From: Profftia sp020342455
Lineage (GTDB): Bacteria; Pseudomonadota; Gammaproteobacteria; Enterobacterales; Enterobacteriaceae
Direction of reading: 5' to 3'
DNA length: 64,000 bases
Assembly: GCF_020342455.1 (NCBI RefSeq)
Contig: NZ_CP080506.1
Location: forward strand, 310,001-374,000
Shown: one piece after another, positions 12,626-26,233 of the stretch
Layout of the letters: each line of letters starts with the position of its first letter
Numbering within the stretch: the first letter of the stretch is position 1
Notes under the pieces: model-generated
The model's input: only the letters and a program-made list of their open reading frames with translations
What the model was told of the DNA's origin: nothing
The model's database searches: none
Program-made: the position numbers and the translations under genes

Positions 12626-13534
12626 ATGCAAAATTTTCATATTAAGACCTTTCAAGGGCTTATTTTTAATTTACAAGATTATTGGTCGCGTCAAGGATGT
12701 GTAATTATTCAATCATTAGATATTGAAGTTGGTGCAGGTACATCACATCCCATGACTTTCCTACGAGCTATTGGTCCAGAACCAATGGCTCATGCTTACG
12801 TTCAACCTTCTCGCCGTCCAACTGATGGGCGCTATGGTCAAAATCCTAATAGATTACAACATTATTACCAGTTTCAAGTAGTAATTAAACCGTCACCAAA
12901 AAACATTCAAGCACTTTATTTGGGATCTTTAAAATATTTAGGTTTGGATTTACTAATTCATGATATTCGTTTCGTTGAGGATAACTGGGAACATCCAACT
13001 TTAGGAGCTTGGGGATTGGGTTGGGAAGTATGGCTTAATGGTATGGAAATAACTCAATTTACATATTTTCAGCAAATTGGTGGGTTAGAATGCAAACCAA
13101 TTACTGGTGAAATTACTTATGGTCTAGAACGTTTAGCTATGTATATTCAAGGATTAGATAGTGTATATGACTTGATTTGGAGTTCTAATTCATTAGGTAA
13201 GATAACGTATGGTGATATATTCTATCAAAATGAATTAGAGCAATCTACTTATAATTTTGAATATACAGATATTAACTTCCTTTTTTCTTGTTTTGAGCAA
13301 TATGAAAAAAAAGCTAAAATGTTATTAAATTTAGAGAAACCTTTACCCTTAGCATCTTATGAATGTATTTTGAAAGCTGCTCATAGTTTTAATATGCTAG
13401 AAGCACGCCAAGCTTTCTCTATTACTGAACGTCAATGTTATATTATACGCATGCGTACTCTAAGTAAAGCAGTATCTACAGCTTATTATGCGTCTAGAGA
13501 AGCACTTGGATTTCCTATGTGTAAAAATATATAA
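12626..13534 (+). CDS. glyQ: Glycyl-tRNA synthetase alpha subunit
   Basis: GlyQ is the catalytic class II subunit of the bacterial alpha2beta2 glycyl-tRNA synthetase and forms Gly-AMP. The length is 302 aa against about 303 in E. coli. Conserved blocks are intact: [31 protein letters not shown], the motif 2 region [26 protein letters not shown] (written across 76-101), [19 protein letters not shown] and the motif 3 region [13 protein letters not shown]. It ends [11 protein letters not shown] as in E. coli. No Shine-Dalgarno is visible upstream of the ATG. glyS follows 29 bases later on the same strand, so the two form an operon. Confidence 0.98.
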   Translation: MQNFHIKTFQGLIFNLQDYWSRQGCVIIQSLDIEVGAGTSHPMTFLRAIGPEPMAHAYVQPSRRPTDGRYGQNPNRLQHYYQFQVVIKPSPKNIQALYLGSLKYLGLDLLIHDIRFVEDNWEHPTLGAWGLGWEVWLNGMEITQFTYFQQIGGLECKPITGEITYGLERLAMYIQGLDSVYDLIWSSNSLGKITYGDIFYQNELEQSTYNFEYTDINFLFSCFEQYEKKAKMLLNLEKPLPLASYECILKAAHSFNMLEARQAFSITERQCYIIRMRTLSKAVSTAYYASREALGFPMCKNI

Positions 13535-13563
13535 TTTAAAAGTAGAGAATATTAAAGGGATTT

Positions 13564-15633
13564 ATGATTCAACAAACTTTTCTAGTTGAAATAGGTACTG
13601 AAGAGCTACCACCAAAGTCACTACGTTTTCTAGCAGAATCTTTTGCAACTAATTTTACTGTTGCACTTGATAGTGTAAATCTTACACATGGTAAAGTTTT
13701 TTGGTATGCGACACCTCGTCGTTTAGCCTTAAAAGTTACTAAACTAGATAAATTACAGCCTATTCGTAAAATTGAAAAACGCGGCCCATCTATTGATCAA
13801 TCATTTAATTTTGAGGGCAAACCCACTAAAGCAGCTCAATTTTGGGCTCATAGCTGTGGTACTAACTTAGATCATGTTGAAAGATTCAAATCTAATAAAG
13901 GTGAATGGTTAATATTTCGTTCTATTCAAAAGAGGTATAGTGCTCAGCAACTTATTCCTACTTTGGTATCAAATGTTTTAAGTAAGTTACCATTTCAAAA
14001 GATGATGCGTTGGGGTAGTAATAATTCTCAGTTTATACGTCCAGTTAATACAGTTACTATGTTATTAGGTAGTGAATTAATCCCTTTAACTATTTTTGGT
14101 ATACAGTCTGATCGCATAATTTGGGGTCATCGTTTTATGGGTGAGGAGCGATTTATTATCAATCATGCTGATCAATATCCTCAAATCTTAATGGAGCGTG
14201 GAAAAGTAATCGCGGATTATGAAATGCGTAAAGCGATAATAAAACGTGATTCTGAAAAAGAAGCGCAAAAAATAGGAGGTATCGTTCATATCACTGAAGA
14301 ACTTTTAGAAGAAGTGACTGCTTTAGTAGAATGGCCGGTGGTCCTTACTGCTACTTTTGAAGAGAAATTTCTTTCTGTACCTAATGAAGTATTAGTGTAT
14401 ACCATGAAATATGACCAGAAATATTTTCCAATCTACAATGCTAGAGGTAGATTGCTTTCATATTTTATTTTTATAAGTAATATTGCCTCTAAGGATCCTA
14501 AATGTATTATTCATGGTAATGAAAAAGTTTTGCGTTCTCGATTTGTAGATGCTGAATTTTTTTTTAATACTGACCGCAAAAAACGTTTAGAAGAATATCT
14601 ACCTAATCTAAAAAATGTACTATTTCAACAGGCACTAGGTACTTTATATGATAAGACTAATCGTCTGGAAGCATTATCTAGTTGGATTGCAGGTCAAATA
14701 GGTGCTAATGTAAAATTAGCTGCTCGTGCAGGATTTTTATCTAAATGTGATTTAGTTACTAATATGGTTTTTGAATTTCCTGGAGTTCAGGGTGTTATTG
14801 GTATGCATTATGCACGTGCAGACGGCGAGGAAGAGGAAGTTGCTGTTGCTCTAAAAGAGCAGTATTGGCCTAAATTTTCTGGTGATTTTTTACCAGAAAA
14901 TTTGATAGCAAATTCGCTTGCTATAGCTGATAAAATAGATACCATTACTGGCATGTTTGGTATTAGACATTACCCAAAAGGAGATAAAGATCCATTTGCT
15001 CTTCGTCGAGCAGCATTAGGTTTAATGCGTATTATTATTAAAGGAAATTTTCCATTAGACTTAGTTGCACTTACTAAAGAATCCGTATATTTGTATGGCC
15101 ATAAAATTACTAATAAAAATGTTATAGATGATGTAATAAATTTTATGCTAAATCGTTTACGTGCTTGGTATCAAGAACAAGGTTATACATCAGATACTAT
15201 TCAGGCTATTTCAGTGCTAAGTCCAACAAAGCCCATTGAATTTGATGCGCGCATAAAAGCGGTTTCTTATTTTCGTTCTTTACCTGATTCTAAAGCATTA
15301 ACTACCGCTAATAAGCGGGTTTCTAAAATTCTAGCAAAATCTACTGAAATTTTAGGGGATCATATCGAAACTTGTTTATTAAAAAAAACAGCAGAGATAA
15401 AATTAGCAATGAATCTTATTATTATGCGAAACAGATTAGATCCTCTTTTTGCTCAAGGTAAATACCAAGAAGCTTTGTGTGAGCTTGCAGCTCTACGTGA
15501 GCCTATAGATCTATTTTTCAAACAGGTAATGGTTATGGATAATAATGAACGAGTACGCATTAATCGCTTAACTTTGTTAAAAAAAATACATGATTTATTT
15601 TTAGAGATTGCTGATATTTCTATTCTGCAGTAA
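13564..15633 (+). CDS. glyS: Glycyl-tRNA synthetase beta subunit
   Basis: GlyS is the tRNA-binding subunit that completes the heterotetrameric glycyl-tRNA synthetase. At 689 aa it has the full E. coli length. It starts [20 protein letters not shown], carries the B3/B4-like and HD-like middle regions ([17 protein letters not shown], then [18 protein letters not shown]), and ends with the helical anticodon-binding domain at about 585-680 ([19 protein letters not shown]). AAAGGGA immediately upstream is a good ribosome binding site. No frameshift or internal stop is present. Confidence 0.98.
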   Translation: MIQQTFLVEIGTEELPPKSLRFLAESFATNFTVALDSVNLTHGKVFWYATPRRLALKVTKLDKLQPIRKIEKRGPSIDQSFNFEGKPTKAAQFWAHSCGTNLDHVERFKSNKGEWLIFRSIQKRYSAQQLIPTLVSNVLSKLPFQKMMRWGSNNSQFIRPVNTVTMLLGSELIPLTIFGIQSDRIIWGHRFMGEERFIINHADQYPQILMERGKVIADYEMRKAIIKRDSEKEAQKIGGIVHITEELLEEVTALVEWPVVLTATFEEKFLSVPNEVLVYTMKYDQKYFPIYNARGRLLSYFIFISNIASKDPKCIIHGNEKVLRSRFVDAEFFFNTDRKKRLEEYLPNLKNVLFQQALGTLYDKTNRLEALSSWIAGQIGANVKLAARAGFLSKCDLVTNMVFEFPGVQGVIGMHYARADGEEEEVAVALKEQYWPKFSGDFLPENLIANSLAIADKIDTITGMFGIRHYPKGDKDPFALRRAALGLMRIIIKGNFPLDLVALTKESVYLYGHKITNKNVIDDVINFMLNRLRAWYQEQGYTSDTIQAISVLSPTKPIEFDARIKAVSYFRSLPDSKALTTANKRVSKILAKSTEILGDHIETCLLKKTAEIKLAMNLIIMRNRLDPLFAQGKYQEALCELAALREPIDLFFKQVMVMDNNERVRINRLTLLKKIHDLFLEIADISILQ

Positions 15634-18193
15634 TGTAAAATACCACGTCAAATCTATATTATATTATTTATAATATTCATATTCTATAAACTATATTATA
15701 TTTTATAGTTCAAGTTATAACAATTTTATATATAATTTAAATAATTATAAATATAATTTATTTATATTTTAGTAGCGTTAGTGAAAATCAATACATATCT
15801 ACCTACTATTTTGTATAGTATAATTTAGATATTATCTCAGATAATGTTTTTATATCTTCAATATACTTATACATTTTATTTTGCTATACATTGATTCAGA
15901 TAAGGAATTATAGACATAGATATATTTTATTATTCCTCATGTATCATCTCTATCAAATAATGTAGTATTATCTACTATATAAATTAATTAATAAATAGGA
16001 AATATAAAGTATTTTTTAGATTTTATACTAATAATAGTATTTTTTATTTGTTATAGATTCTATAATATTTATTATGCCTCAGGAATATTGATTATTCCCA
16101 CAGCTATAATTTTATTTCTAATATAGCCTAGTTATAGATGATCAGAAAAATACAGCTAATAAAATTTTGTAGTTATTTTATATACTCTGATATTATCATT
16201 GTATAATTCTTTGTTTAATTAAATTAAAATTAACTATAATTTAATTTTTTGCTTTTACTTTAATAAGTAGCTAATAGTTATAAAAAACTGTTAATTAAAT
16301 ATATTTTTAGTATAAATAATTTTTATTCCTAATAAAACATGGTTTCGCTTTAATAATTCCTGGTATTTTTTCTGATATTTAGTATAGCTAATATATATTC
16401 TTGCATTATATAATTCATAACATTCTTTAATTTAATTTTAAATTATCTAGTCTAACTATTTTTACTCTCATTAGTATGTCTTTTATGTAGTGTATACATT
16501 TGGTATGTATTGGATAAAACATAATAATATTCTCTAGTATAGCTATTTTAAAAAATATTTATAGTAATTTTTGACTAAAAGGTATTAGTTCACTAAACTA
16601 AATTAGTGTAGGCAATACAAGTAAAAAATTATTAAGACTGATAAATATAAAATACCTTTTACTTTAGGAAAGTTTATTTGTTCGTATACTTATAATTTTA
16701 GTGAATATCACAGTAAATTAAAGTATTTAAGGGGGGATTTATTTTATAGGTAAACATTATTAGAGATATTCCATCAAAACAATTAGTGTAAGATAGTACA
16801 GTGTTATTAAGTTCTATTACATAAATAATACATCTATCACGTTAAACAATGTATTATAGTAATATGTGTTTTATATATATGTACTAGATAAAATATAAGG
16901 TCATCATGATTAATTGTAGTATATTTTGGGTTAGTCTTTACTATATGTTTATTGATTAATACTATTATCTTAATAAAAAATTATATCATGTATCATTAGT
17001 TATCTATAGTATATATATACTACTATATTATCTTATATAATGAATTTTTTTGATATTGAAATATTTTGTTATTATAACCTTTTAAGTTATTAATTAAACC
17101 TTGTGATAATTTTAATATAATTTATATCTAATCAAGTATATGTAAATTTATTTATATAGTAATTGTTTATAACAAATATTTTTATATATAATATATATTT
17201 GTATATATTCAAGTATGCAAACTATTTAATAAAATATATAAAATAATATACATTTAGATATTATTTTTAGATGATAGATATTATAAATTTTACGCACTAG
17301 TAGGATGGGTAAGTAATAAAATTAATTATAATATCTAATTAATATCTTTTAAATATTAAATAATATTTACAATTAAGAGATAAAATAAAATTTTTTAATA
17401 AAATTATAAAAAATAATTTTATTGCTTATTTTTTTAACAATGCTCTTGTTTTGATAAAAGAAGCATATTTTGAGTCCTAGAATAACGTATTAATAAAATA
17501 TTTTTATAAGAACATCAAATATTTTACTTATAAAATAACTGATTTAAATTAAGATATATTATATTGTTATCAGATTATTTATATTTTAATACCTAAAACA
17601 GTATATTATAAATTCTAATATATTATATTTTAATTATTATATAGTACTTTAAAATTATTTATTTTATAAAGATAATAAAATTATACTTATTTATTTTGTT
17701 ATCTTGCTTGCATTTTAATATATATACATTTTTTAATAAAATTAAAGGTTATGTTATTTTTTTCTAAAAAAATATTAAATATTACATTTATATTTTTGGT
17801 AAGTATTAATGCAAAAGGTGTTATTGATAATATTTTTCTATTTTTAATATTAGATTTGAATGTAATTAATTAGTGGTAGTGCATATTTACTACTACGTAC
17901 ACTCTATATTTAATAAAATGCACATTAAAATAATAATATATACTTTTATAATGCAATGCATTTGTACAATAGATTGATAGTTGTAATATTCTTTGTTAAG
18001 AGTTTTAATCTAGAATAACAATTCTAAAATTATTATTATTTTGATAAATATTAACTTCTGTTAAAATAATTGTTTTAGTAAAATTTATAATCTTCACATT
18101 TTTTGTTACTGACATATTTAAGGTATGCATATTATTTTATTTTCTCTATATTTTAATATATAATATATATAAAGTATAATGGGAGCATTATAG
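15634..18193. other. Non-coding desert between glyS and dolP
   Basis: No gene is supportable in these 2560 bases. Stops are dense in all frames, and I see no GC-richer block that would betray a recent pseudogene. Only short AT palindromes are visible. It is one of the longest gene-free stretches of the window. Confidence 0.7.
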
Positions 18194-18799
18194 ATGATTA
18201 AGTATTCCCTAATCAATAAATATTTCCTATTATTATTTGTCATAATAGGTGTACTATTTCTTCAAGGGTGTATGGCTGCTACTGTTATAGGTGGTGCAGT
18301 AGTAGCTACACAAACAGCTATTGATCCCCGTAGTTTAGGGACACAGATCGATGATCATACGTTAGAATCTCGTATTTATAATGCAATAGATAAAAATAAA
18401 CAATTAAAACAAGAAGCGCGTATCATTATTACTGTTTATCAGGGAGATGTATTACTTACTGGTCAGGTAGTATCGTCAGATTTAATATCCTATGCTGAAA
18501 ATACAGTAATGAATATAGCCTCTAGGAGCGAGATTTATAGCGAAATACGTACAGGTACACCTATTAATATTATTGCGATTTCTAAAGATTATTGGATCAC
18601 TACTAAAATACGGTTTAAAATGTTAATTAATACTATTATTAAGTCTCCCAATATAAAAGTAGTAACTGAGGATGGAGAGGTTTTCTTACTTGGTCTAGTA
18701 ACCTTAAGTGAAAGTAAAGAGGCTGCAAAAATAGCCAGTCAAGTTAGTGGAGTAAAACACGTTACAACAGTATTTAATATTTTAAATAAAAAAATGTAG
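18194..18799 (+). CDS. dolP: Outer-membrane lipoprotein DolP (YraP), two BON domains
   Basis: DolP is an outer-membrane lipoprotein that binds anionic phospholipid at division sites and supports envelope integrity and BAM function. The 201-aa product has a lipoprotein signal peptide with lipobox LQGC (Cys26). TDPRSLGTQ-type linker residues follow (AIDPRSLGTQIDD), then BON1 at about 50-115 (ARIIITVYQGDVLLTGQV) and BON2 at about 125-195 (DGEVFLLGLVTLSES, SGVKHVTTVFNIL). GGGAG seven to eight bases upstream fixes the start. As a lipoprotein it is a likely client of LolCDE, also encoded here. It is a lone gene. In E. coli it follows diaA, which is not seen. Confidence 0.95.
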   Translation: MIKYSLINKYFLLLFVIIGVLFLQGCMAATVIGGAVVATQTAIDPRSLGTQIDDHTLESRIYNAIDKNKQLKQEARIIITVYQGDVLLTGQVVSSDLISYAENTVMNIASRSEIYSEIRTGTPINIIAISKDYWITTKIRFKMLINTIIKSPNIKVVTEDGEVFLLGLVTLSESKEAAKIASQVSGVKHVTTVFNILNKKM

Positions 18800-20189
18800 T
18801 ATTAAGTACATTTTTAATGCATTAAATTTTATATATTTTTATCACAATAAATATAAAGATATAATGGTATTGTTAGTATTATATCAAAATTATAGTAACT
18901 AATCAATCAATGTAATTATAAAATTAATAGAAAATTAAATTCAAGATAAAATACTAGATGTGATATTTTAGTTATTTATTGCATATAAAAACTTAATATA
19001 GAGTATAATATATAGAAAATAGATATAATGTATTTTATTTTATTGTATTTTATTTTAACTATCAATAAAATATTAAATTATAACTATTTGGTAACAAGAA
19101 TAATTTAAGTAATTCTTAGAACTGGATTAATAAAATTTCTATATACTAATTTATTGTTAATAACTCAGATGAATTGTCAAATTATTATTATCACAGTGTA
19201 ATTATGTAATAGTATAAATAAAGATAAGTTATTTTTCTTGCAGAGATAACTACTAAAATACATAGTAAATATCATAATAGTTTTTATGGTATTTATAATA
19301 TATTTACATCTACCTTTGGTAGGAATTTTTTTATAAATTACTCATTACTATACCAGTATAGTGTACTATATGTATATATAGTGAACCTGTTTATAAGATA
19401 ACGCATTAGATATTTATGAGATATTTTTACTAAAATAAGTAAATTCACTTATGTATATTTTAGGATATATAGCAATATTACAGATAAAAATTATTTTAAA
19501 TAAAATATGTACATTTATAATATAATATAAGATAAGCATAAAAGGAGAAATATTTATTGAAATGTTTTAGTAAAAATAGTATAAAAGATACTAGGTTATA
19601 GTAATTGGTATATTACAAATTATAACATAATACATTATGTTGTAATGTATAATATAGTTAGTTACTTACTGATTTCTTTAATAATCTAATCTATAGATTA
19701 TTAAAGAAATCATATTTTCTCTAAATTGATGTGTAATAGAAAATGTTTTATATTTAAATATTTATATAGCAAAATATTTTATTCTATAGTAAAATTATTA
19801 ATCTCAAGATTAATAATAATATTTTTAATATTACATTAGAAAGAAGGGCTATACAGCTACTATACTTAATTTAATATAAATTTTGAGGTAAAAATTTACT
19901 ATCAGAATTATTTACCATTAAGTGAATATAACTTGATTTCTTGTTTCATAAGTATTTACTTACGTTTTAGATCTAAATATAGTATAAAGCAATCTAGAAA
20001 TAAAAAAATAATTTTAGCTCTCTAAAGATTTATTTTATAGTTTTAGATTCTATTTAAATATAAAATTTGAGTTGTATTTTAAATTTTAAAGCATATTATT
20101 CAATCATAATAAATGCCTCTCTATTAATAATCTAAATATAATTTTTATATATAGATATAAATTAGTAATATAATTTTTTTAAAAAAAAT
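18800..20189. other. Non-coding desert between dolP and the rRNA promoter
   Basis: No gene is supportable in 1390 bases. Two inverted repeats stand out, at 19671-19711 and 19794-19817. Upstream rRNA promoters or Fis sites would be expected in the last 200 bases, but only the one promoter at 20190-20218 is clear. Confidence 0.65.
19671..19711. repeat. Perfect 18-bp inverted repeat, 5-base loop
   Basis: The arm GATTTCTTTAATAATCTA (19671-19688) is the exact reverse complement of 19694-19711. A smaller hairpin (11-bp arms, 2-base loop) follows at 19794-19817. Both lie between dolP and the 16S rRNA promoter. Confidence 0.9.
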
Positions 20190-20218
20190 TTGACTTTTAC
20201 TAATTAAACATGTAGTAT
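20190..20218 (+). promoter_or_regulatory. Probable 16S rRNA promoter
   Basis: TTGACT (20190-20195) and TAGTAT (20213-20218) are separated by 17 bases, a good sigma-70 promoter. A/T tracts lie just upstream and could act as an UP element. Transcription would begin near 20225, just before the boxB-like hairpin and boxA of the rRNA leader. Position and spacing make this a confident guess, but it is not proven. Confidence 0.65.
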
Positions 20219-20229
20219 AAGTAATTTAC

Positions 20230-20268
20230 CGCTAATATAAAGTTATTTTTATTAGCGCTGCTCTTTAA
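20230..20268 (+). promoter_or_regulatory. rRNA leader antitermination site (boxB-like hairpin and boxA)
   Basis: CGCTAAT (20230-20236) pairs with ATTAGCG (20251-20257). It is followed at once by TGCTCTTTAA (20259-20268), the enteric rRNA boxA. In E. coli this arrangement recruits Nus factors so that polymerase reads through the structured rRNA gene. Its survival in a decayed genome points to continued selection. Confidence 0.8.
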
Positions 20269-20272
20269 TAAT

Positions 20273-20299
20273 TTATCAGAAAATTTGTGTGGGCACTTA
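20273..20299 (+). other. 5' strand of the pre-16S RNase III processing stem
   Basis: This leader segment is complementary to the segment after the 16S gene at 22003-22033, apart from a small bulge. The pair brackets the 16S rRNA as in E. coli pre-rRNA and would form the long stem cut by RNase III. Confidence 0.8.
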
Positions 20300-20439
20300 C
20301 AAGACAATATCTAACGTCTTTTGGACGATAAAATGTAAAAGTCTTGAGAAATGACCAATTAGTATTTTATATCAACAAAAGTACTATGAAAGTTAATTTT
20401 TCAAGTATGGTTTAAATTTATTTTAAACTATCAAGATTT

Positions 20440-21985
<1,546 letters not shown>

Positions 21986-22002
21986 CATAATTAAGATAGC
22001 GT

Positions 22003-22033
22003 TAAGTGAGTGTCCACACAAATTTTCTGATAA
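22003..22033 (+). other. 3' strand of the pre-16S RNase III processing stem
   Basis: This is the reverse complement of the leader segment at 20273-20299, with a four-base bulge near GAGTGT. It lies 17 bases after the 16S 3' end, at the expected place for the RNase III stem. Confidence 0.8.
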
Positions 22034-22056
22034 ATAATAATAAAAAATTCCTTTAT

Positions 22057-22130
<74 letters not shown>

Positions 22131-22171
22131 TCAATTTTATATAATATTAATTTATGAATCTTATAGCTATG

Positions 22172-22244
22172 GGGGTTATAGCTCAGCTGGTAGAGCGCCT
22201 GCCTTGCACGCAGGAGGTCTGCGGTTCGAACCCGCATAGCTCCA
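22172..22244 (+). tRNA. alaT: tRNA-Ala (TGC)
   Basis: The acceptor stem GGGGTTA pairs with TAGCTCC (22237-22243), with the same G-T wobble as E. coli tRNA-Ala. The anticodon loop TTGCACG carries TGC, and the T-arm is GCGGTTCGAACCCGC. The discriminator is A (22244), followed by CAA instead of CCA, so the tail is again not encoded. It is the second spacer tRNA of the 16S operon. In E. coli the 23S leader would follow, but here it does not. Confidence 0.97.
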
Positions 22245-22247
22245 CAA

Positions 22248-22633
22248 CGCACTCTTATTATCATTAGTTCAATAAATGCATATCCTCTTAATAAATAAAT
22301 ATCTGTACTAAAATTAGTAAACATTAGCTTATAAATGTTTTTACTTATTTACTAAAACTAAGCAATTATTATATTTAATATTGGTTGAAAAAATCTTGTT
22401 ACTTAGTAAGTTTTAATTAAAAATTTATCAAAAATATTTTAATTATTATCTTAAAATTTATTATTTATTACTATTATAGTAGGATAATAATCCTTATTAA
22501 TATTAAAATATTTTTGTACAAGTTTTATGCAACAGTTTTTTAGTAAAACTACTACTCATTGCAGAGTATTTAATATATTAAAATAATAAAAATTATTTTA
22601 GTAACTTTTAATATATTATAGGTTTTTATATTT
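22248..22633. other. Spacer after tRNA-Ala where 23S rRNA would be expected
   Basis: Only AT-rich, non-coding sequence lies between tRNA-Ala and the next gene. I looked for the 23S leader or any 23S fragment and found none. No clear terminator is visible, so the rRNA-tRNA transcript may continue into the downstream binding-protein gene. Confidence 0.75.
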
Positions 22634-24253
22634 ATGTATATTTTTCGTATTATATTACTAACTATACTTATTATTTTTAATTCAATAATAACACAAGCTG
22701 CTCAAGTTCCTTTTGGAACACAACTTGCAGATAAACAAGAAATTATTCGTCATATTAAAGATGAACCGGTATCTTTAGACCCGGCTAAAGTAGTAGGATT
22801 ACCTGAGGCGCAGGTTATACGAGATTTATTTGAAGGTTTAGTTAAACAGGGTATAGAGGGATATCCTGAGCCTGGTATAGCACAAAGTTGGCAAATAACT
22901 AATAATAATAAACACTATGTTTTTAAATTGCGAAAAGATGCTAGATGGTCTAATGGAGAACCTGTAACATCCTACGATTTTATATACAGTTGGAATAGAT
23001 TGATAAATCCAATAACACTTTCTCCCTGTGCCTGGATTATGCAAATATCTGGTATTTTAAATGCCGAAAGTATAATAAAAGGCAGAGTACCGATACAAAA
23101 ATTAGGAATTACTGCTCCAGACTCACATACACTTATTATACAATTAGATAAACCCGTTCCTTTTTTTATGGATTTATTATCACATGTAAGTATGTTCCCA
23201 GTTCCACAAAAAAATATTGAAAAATATGGTAACGATTGGACTAAAATAGGAAATTTAGTAAGTAATGGTGCTTTTTCTATAAAAGAACGAGTTGTAAACG
23301 AAAAAATAGTTTTAAAACAAAATCCTTATTACTGGGATCATGCTAATACAGTATTAACTAAAGTGACTTTTCTTACTATTAATCAGGAATCTATCGCTAC
23401 TAAACGCTATTTAGCAGGTGATATTGATATTACTGAATCATTTCCAAAAAATATGTATCGTAAATTTATTCAAGAAATACCAGAACAAATATATACACCT
23501 CATCAGTTAGGAACCTATTACTATGCTTTTAATACACAAAAACCTCCTTTGCATGATGCTCGTGTACGTCGTGCCCTTTCCTATGCTATAGATCGAAATA
23601 TTATTGTAAATAAAGTGTTAGGTGCGGGTGAAAAACCTGCCTATTATTTAACACCTGATATTACTAATGGTTTTCATGAGTTACCATTATTAATAAAAAA
23701 AATAACTCAAGTGGAACGTGATAAATATGCGAGACAATGGTTAACAGAAGCCGGATATGGAACAAAAAAACCACTAAAATTAACACTATTGTATAATACA
23801 TCAGAAAATAATCAAAAGATTGCTATTGCCATAGCATCTATGTGGAAAAAAGCTCTTGGTGTTAGAGTTGTTTTAACAAATCAAGAATGGAAAACATACA
23901 TTGATAGTCGTAATAATGGTAAATTTGATGTAGTACGTGCATCTTGGATAGGAGATTATAATGAAGCATCAACATTCTTATCATTACTCACTTCTAATCA
24001 TAGTAATAATATTACAAAATTTAAAAGTTTAAGCTATGATAAGTTATTAAAAATAGCTAATGAAGAAACAAATGAGGTTAAACGCAATGTTAATTACGCA
24101 CAAGCAGAGATAGTTATTGCTGAGCAGGCTCCTATTGCACCAATATATCAGTATACTAATAGTAGATTAATTAAGCCATGGGTAAAAGGATACCCTATAA
24201 CTAATCCAGAAGATATAGCATATAGCCAAAGTATGTATATATTAAAACATTAA
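22634..24253 (+). CDS. oppA: Periplasmic oligopeptide-binding protein, OppA/MppA family
   Basis: This is a family 5 extracellular solute-binding protein that captures peptides in the periplasm for an ABC importer. The 539-aa product has a Sec signal peptide (hydrophobic segment at about 3-20, cleavage after TQAA) and the full two-lobed fold. Motifs include SLDPAKVVGLPEAQVIRDLFEGL, LRKDARWSNGEPVT, TYYYAFNTQKPP, WKKALGVRV and NQEWKTYIDSR. It follows E. coli OppA and MppA from end to end, and I cannot separate the two by eye. No oppBCDF permease genes are nearby, which would favour an MppA-like orphan or a permease encoded elsewhere. It lies 390 bases downstream of tRNA-Ala. Confidence 0.88.
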   Translation: MYIFRIILLTILIIFNSIITQAAQVPFGTQLADKQEIIRHIKDEPVSLDPAKVVGLPEAQVIRDLFEGLVKQGIEGYPEPGIAQSWQITNNNKHYVFKLRKDARWSNGEPVTSYDFIYSWNRLINPITLSPCAWIMQISGILNAESIIKGRVPIQKLGITAPDSHTLIIQLDKPVPFFMDLLSHVSMFPVPQKNIEKYGNDWTKIGNLVSNGAFSIKERVVNEKIVLKQNPYYWDHANTVLTKVTFLTINQESIATKRYLAGDIDITESFPKNMYRKFIQEIPEQIYTPHQLGTYYYAFNTQKPPLHDARVRRALSYAIDRNIIVNKVLGAGEKPAYYLTPDITNGFHELPLLIKKITQVERDKYARQWLTEAGYGTKKPLKLTLLYNTSENNQKIAIAIASMWKKALGVRVVLTNQEWKTYIDSRNNGKFDVVRASWIGDYNEASTFLSLLTSNHSNNITKFKSLSYDKLLKIANEETNEVKRNVNYAQAEIVIAEQAPIAPIYQYTNSRLIKPWVKGYPITNPEDIAYSQSMYILKH

Positions 24254-26233
24254 TTTTATAATCTAACAGTTTTTATTATACAGTATAGTATTATAAATAA
24301 TATAACAGGTTATATTATTTATTTATTACTTTTAGTACAATGATACATAGAATGTTATTTTCATTTCATTAAAATAAATAAATATTTTTATAATTTAGTA
24401 AGCATATTACGTAAATTAGATTTTTTATAACATATTATATATTTAGGTTATTATAAAATTGCTTTCTCTAAAAAATTTTTTTAAGTTTACAATAACTTAG
24501 TTTTATCTTAGTCTATCAATAATATTCTATATTTTACTTTTAAAATTGTATTACTATAATAACAATTTATATTATTTTATTATATTTTAAATGTATCTAA
24601 TATTCAGAGAGACTTTATATACTTTTAATCTAGTTTAACAGAGCAGTGAATACATTTGCAAAGCAAGTTAATATATATTTTTATATTGAAAGGAATTTGT
24701 TAAAGTTTTTCATTAGGATAAAAAACTATCTATATTTAAAATATTATCTAAGACAACTATAAGAAGTTTATTTTTTTCATATATTTGGAATATTATTCCA
24801 GTAAGTGGTTGTAACTTTTTTTAATTATATTATCTTATCCCCTAATTATAAGGTATTTTAAAAACAAGGAAATCCATTAGGTTAGTCAGAAAATATTAGT
24901 TATTATTGTAAAGATATCTAAATACTACAAATATAAATCATCTTTTTTGTTTATACTGTTCATCCTAAAACTAAGATATAATCATTTCATACCCAGTGAT
25001 TTGTAACAATCTCTTTACTTTTTTGTATTGCGTAAGTAATACTTCTTTGCTGTGATTTATCACATGATAATATGCTAGATTTTATCTAGTTTTTATTATT
25101 ACTTAATATTAGGATAGTTAATAGAAAAAATATACTGGGATATTATAATAAATATCTCAAAATAATAAGATTTTCTTATTAGAAGGATTTTTTTATTAAG
25201 TTAATTAGTATTTATTTTAAAAAATATTTAAAGATAATTTTTTTATTGTATAAATTTTACAGATGCATTAAAAGTATTCAAATATATTTTTTTTAACCTT
25301 TTTAATATTGTTGAATAACATACTATTTTAATGTTATAAAAAATTACTGACTATTATGCTTTATTACTTATACTTTATATTTTATATTTACTACATATAT
25401 TTTTTTTGGATTAATTTATTTAATAAGAATCTATAATTAGTTTTTTAAAAATACATATATAATCATTTATTATATGTATTTTTTAATTTGAATATAAAAA
25501 CCCTTTTTATTGTCAGGTATTTTTGTATATACTCTTCACAATATCTAAATTATAGTATATAATATTTTATATTTATCAATAGTACAGTATATTAATAATA
25601 ATTTCTTTTATATACGTATAAGCTTTATTAGAGAAATGTAATTTGATTATTTAATAATACAAACTAGATATTATAAAAGAAAAAAAATTTAACTATATGA
25701 AATATACAATATAATAATTAAAACATCTTTTTATTAAAAATATTTAATTATTATGATATTTTTTATTATTATTTGTTCAATATTTAATAATATTTACTAG
25801 TATTATGAATATTTCGTTTGTATATCTTATGTAGTGATTATTATAATGTAAATATATACCATTGATTATTACTATATATTTTCTGTTTTTTCTTTATTAT
25901 AGATTATCCCTTAAGTTATAAAAAATATTTTTATAAATGTTTAATCACTAAAATTCTTAATTAAGAATTAAGATATCAAAAAAAACATCATAATAAATTA
26001 TATATTTATAGTCATATAATCTGAGTGAAAGAAACCTAGTGTATTTATAGAACATATAGAATATTGGCTTGATAATACATATTATATTATATAATTCATA
26101 TAAATATATTATTAGGGGTATTAAAGTGTATTACATAAAAAAACTCATTTAATATTAGCAAATTTCTATTTTTAGATATAGGTACTTGTGATACTTAATA
26201 ACCATGTTTCTTTAAAAACTAATGGAGTATGAT
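24254..26233. other. Non-coding desert between the binding protein and tktA
   Basis: Nearly 2 kb lacks a supportable gene, including no trace of the oppB/oppC genes that often follow oppA. Minor inverted repeats are a 13-bp stem at 25447-25459 with 25471-25483, and a 16-bp palindrome at 25953-25968. AAAAGG-like and GGAG motifs occur only near the tktA start. Confidence 0.7.

Noticed and set aside
15634..18193. Looked for pseudogene remnants in this and the other deserts
   Set aside because: No block kept recognisable protein motifs or raised GC content. Any former genes are too decayed to identify by eye.
22248..22633. Searched for a 23S rRNA leader or fragment after tRNA-Ala
   Set aside because: The spacer is uniformly AT-rich and contains no recognisable 23S segment or boxA.
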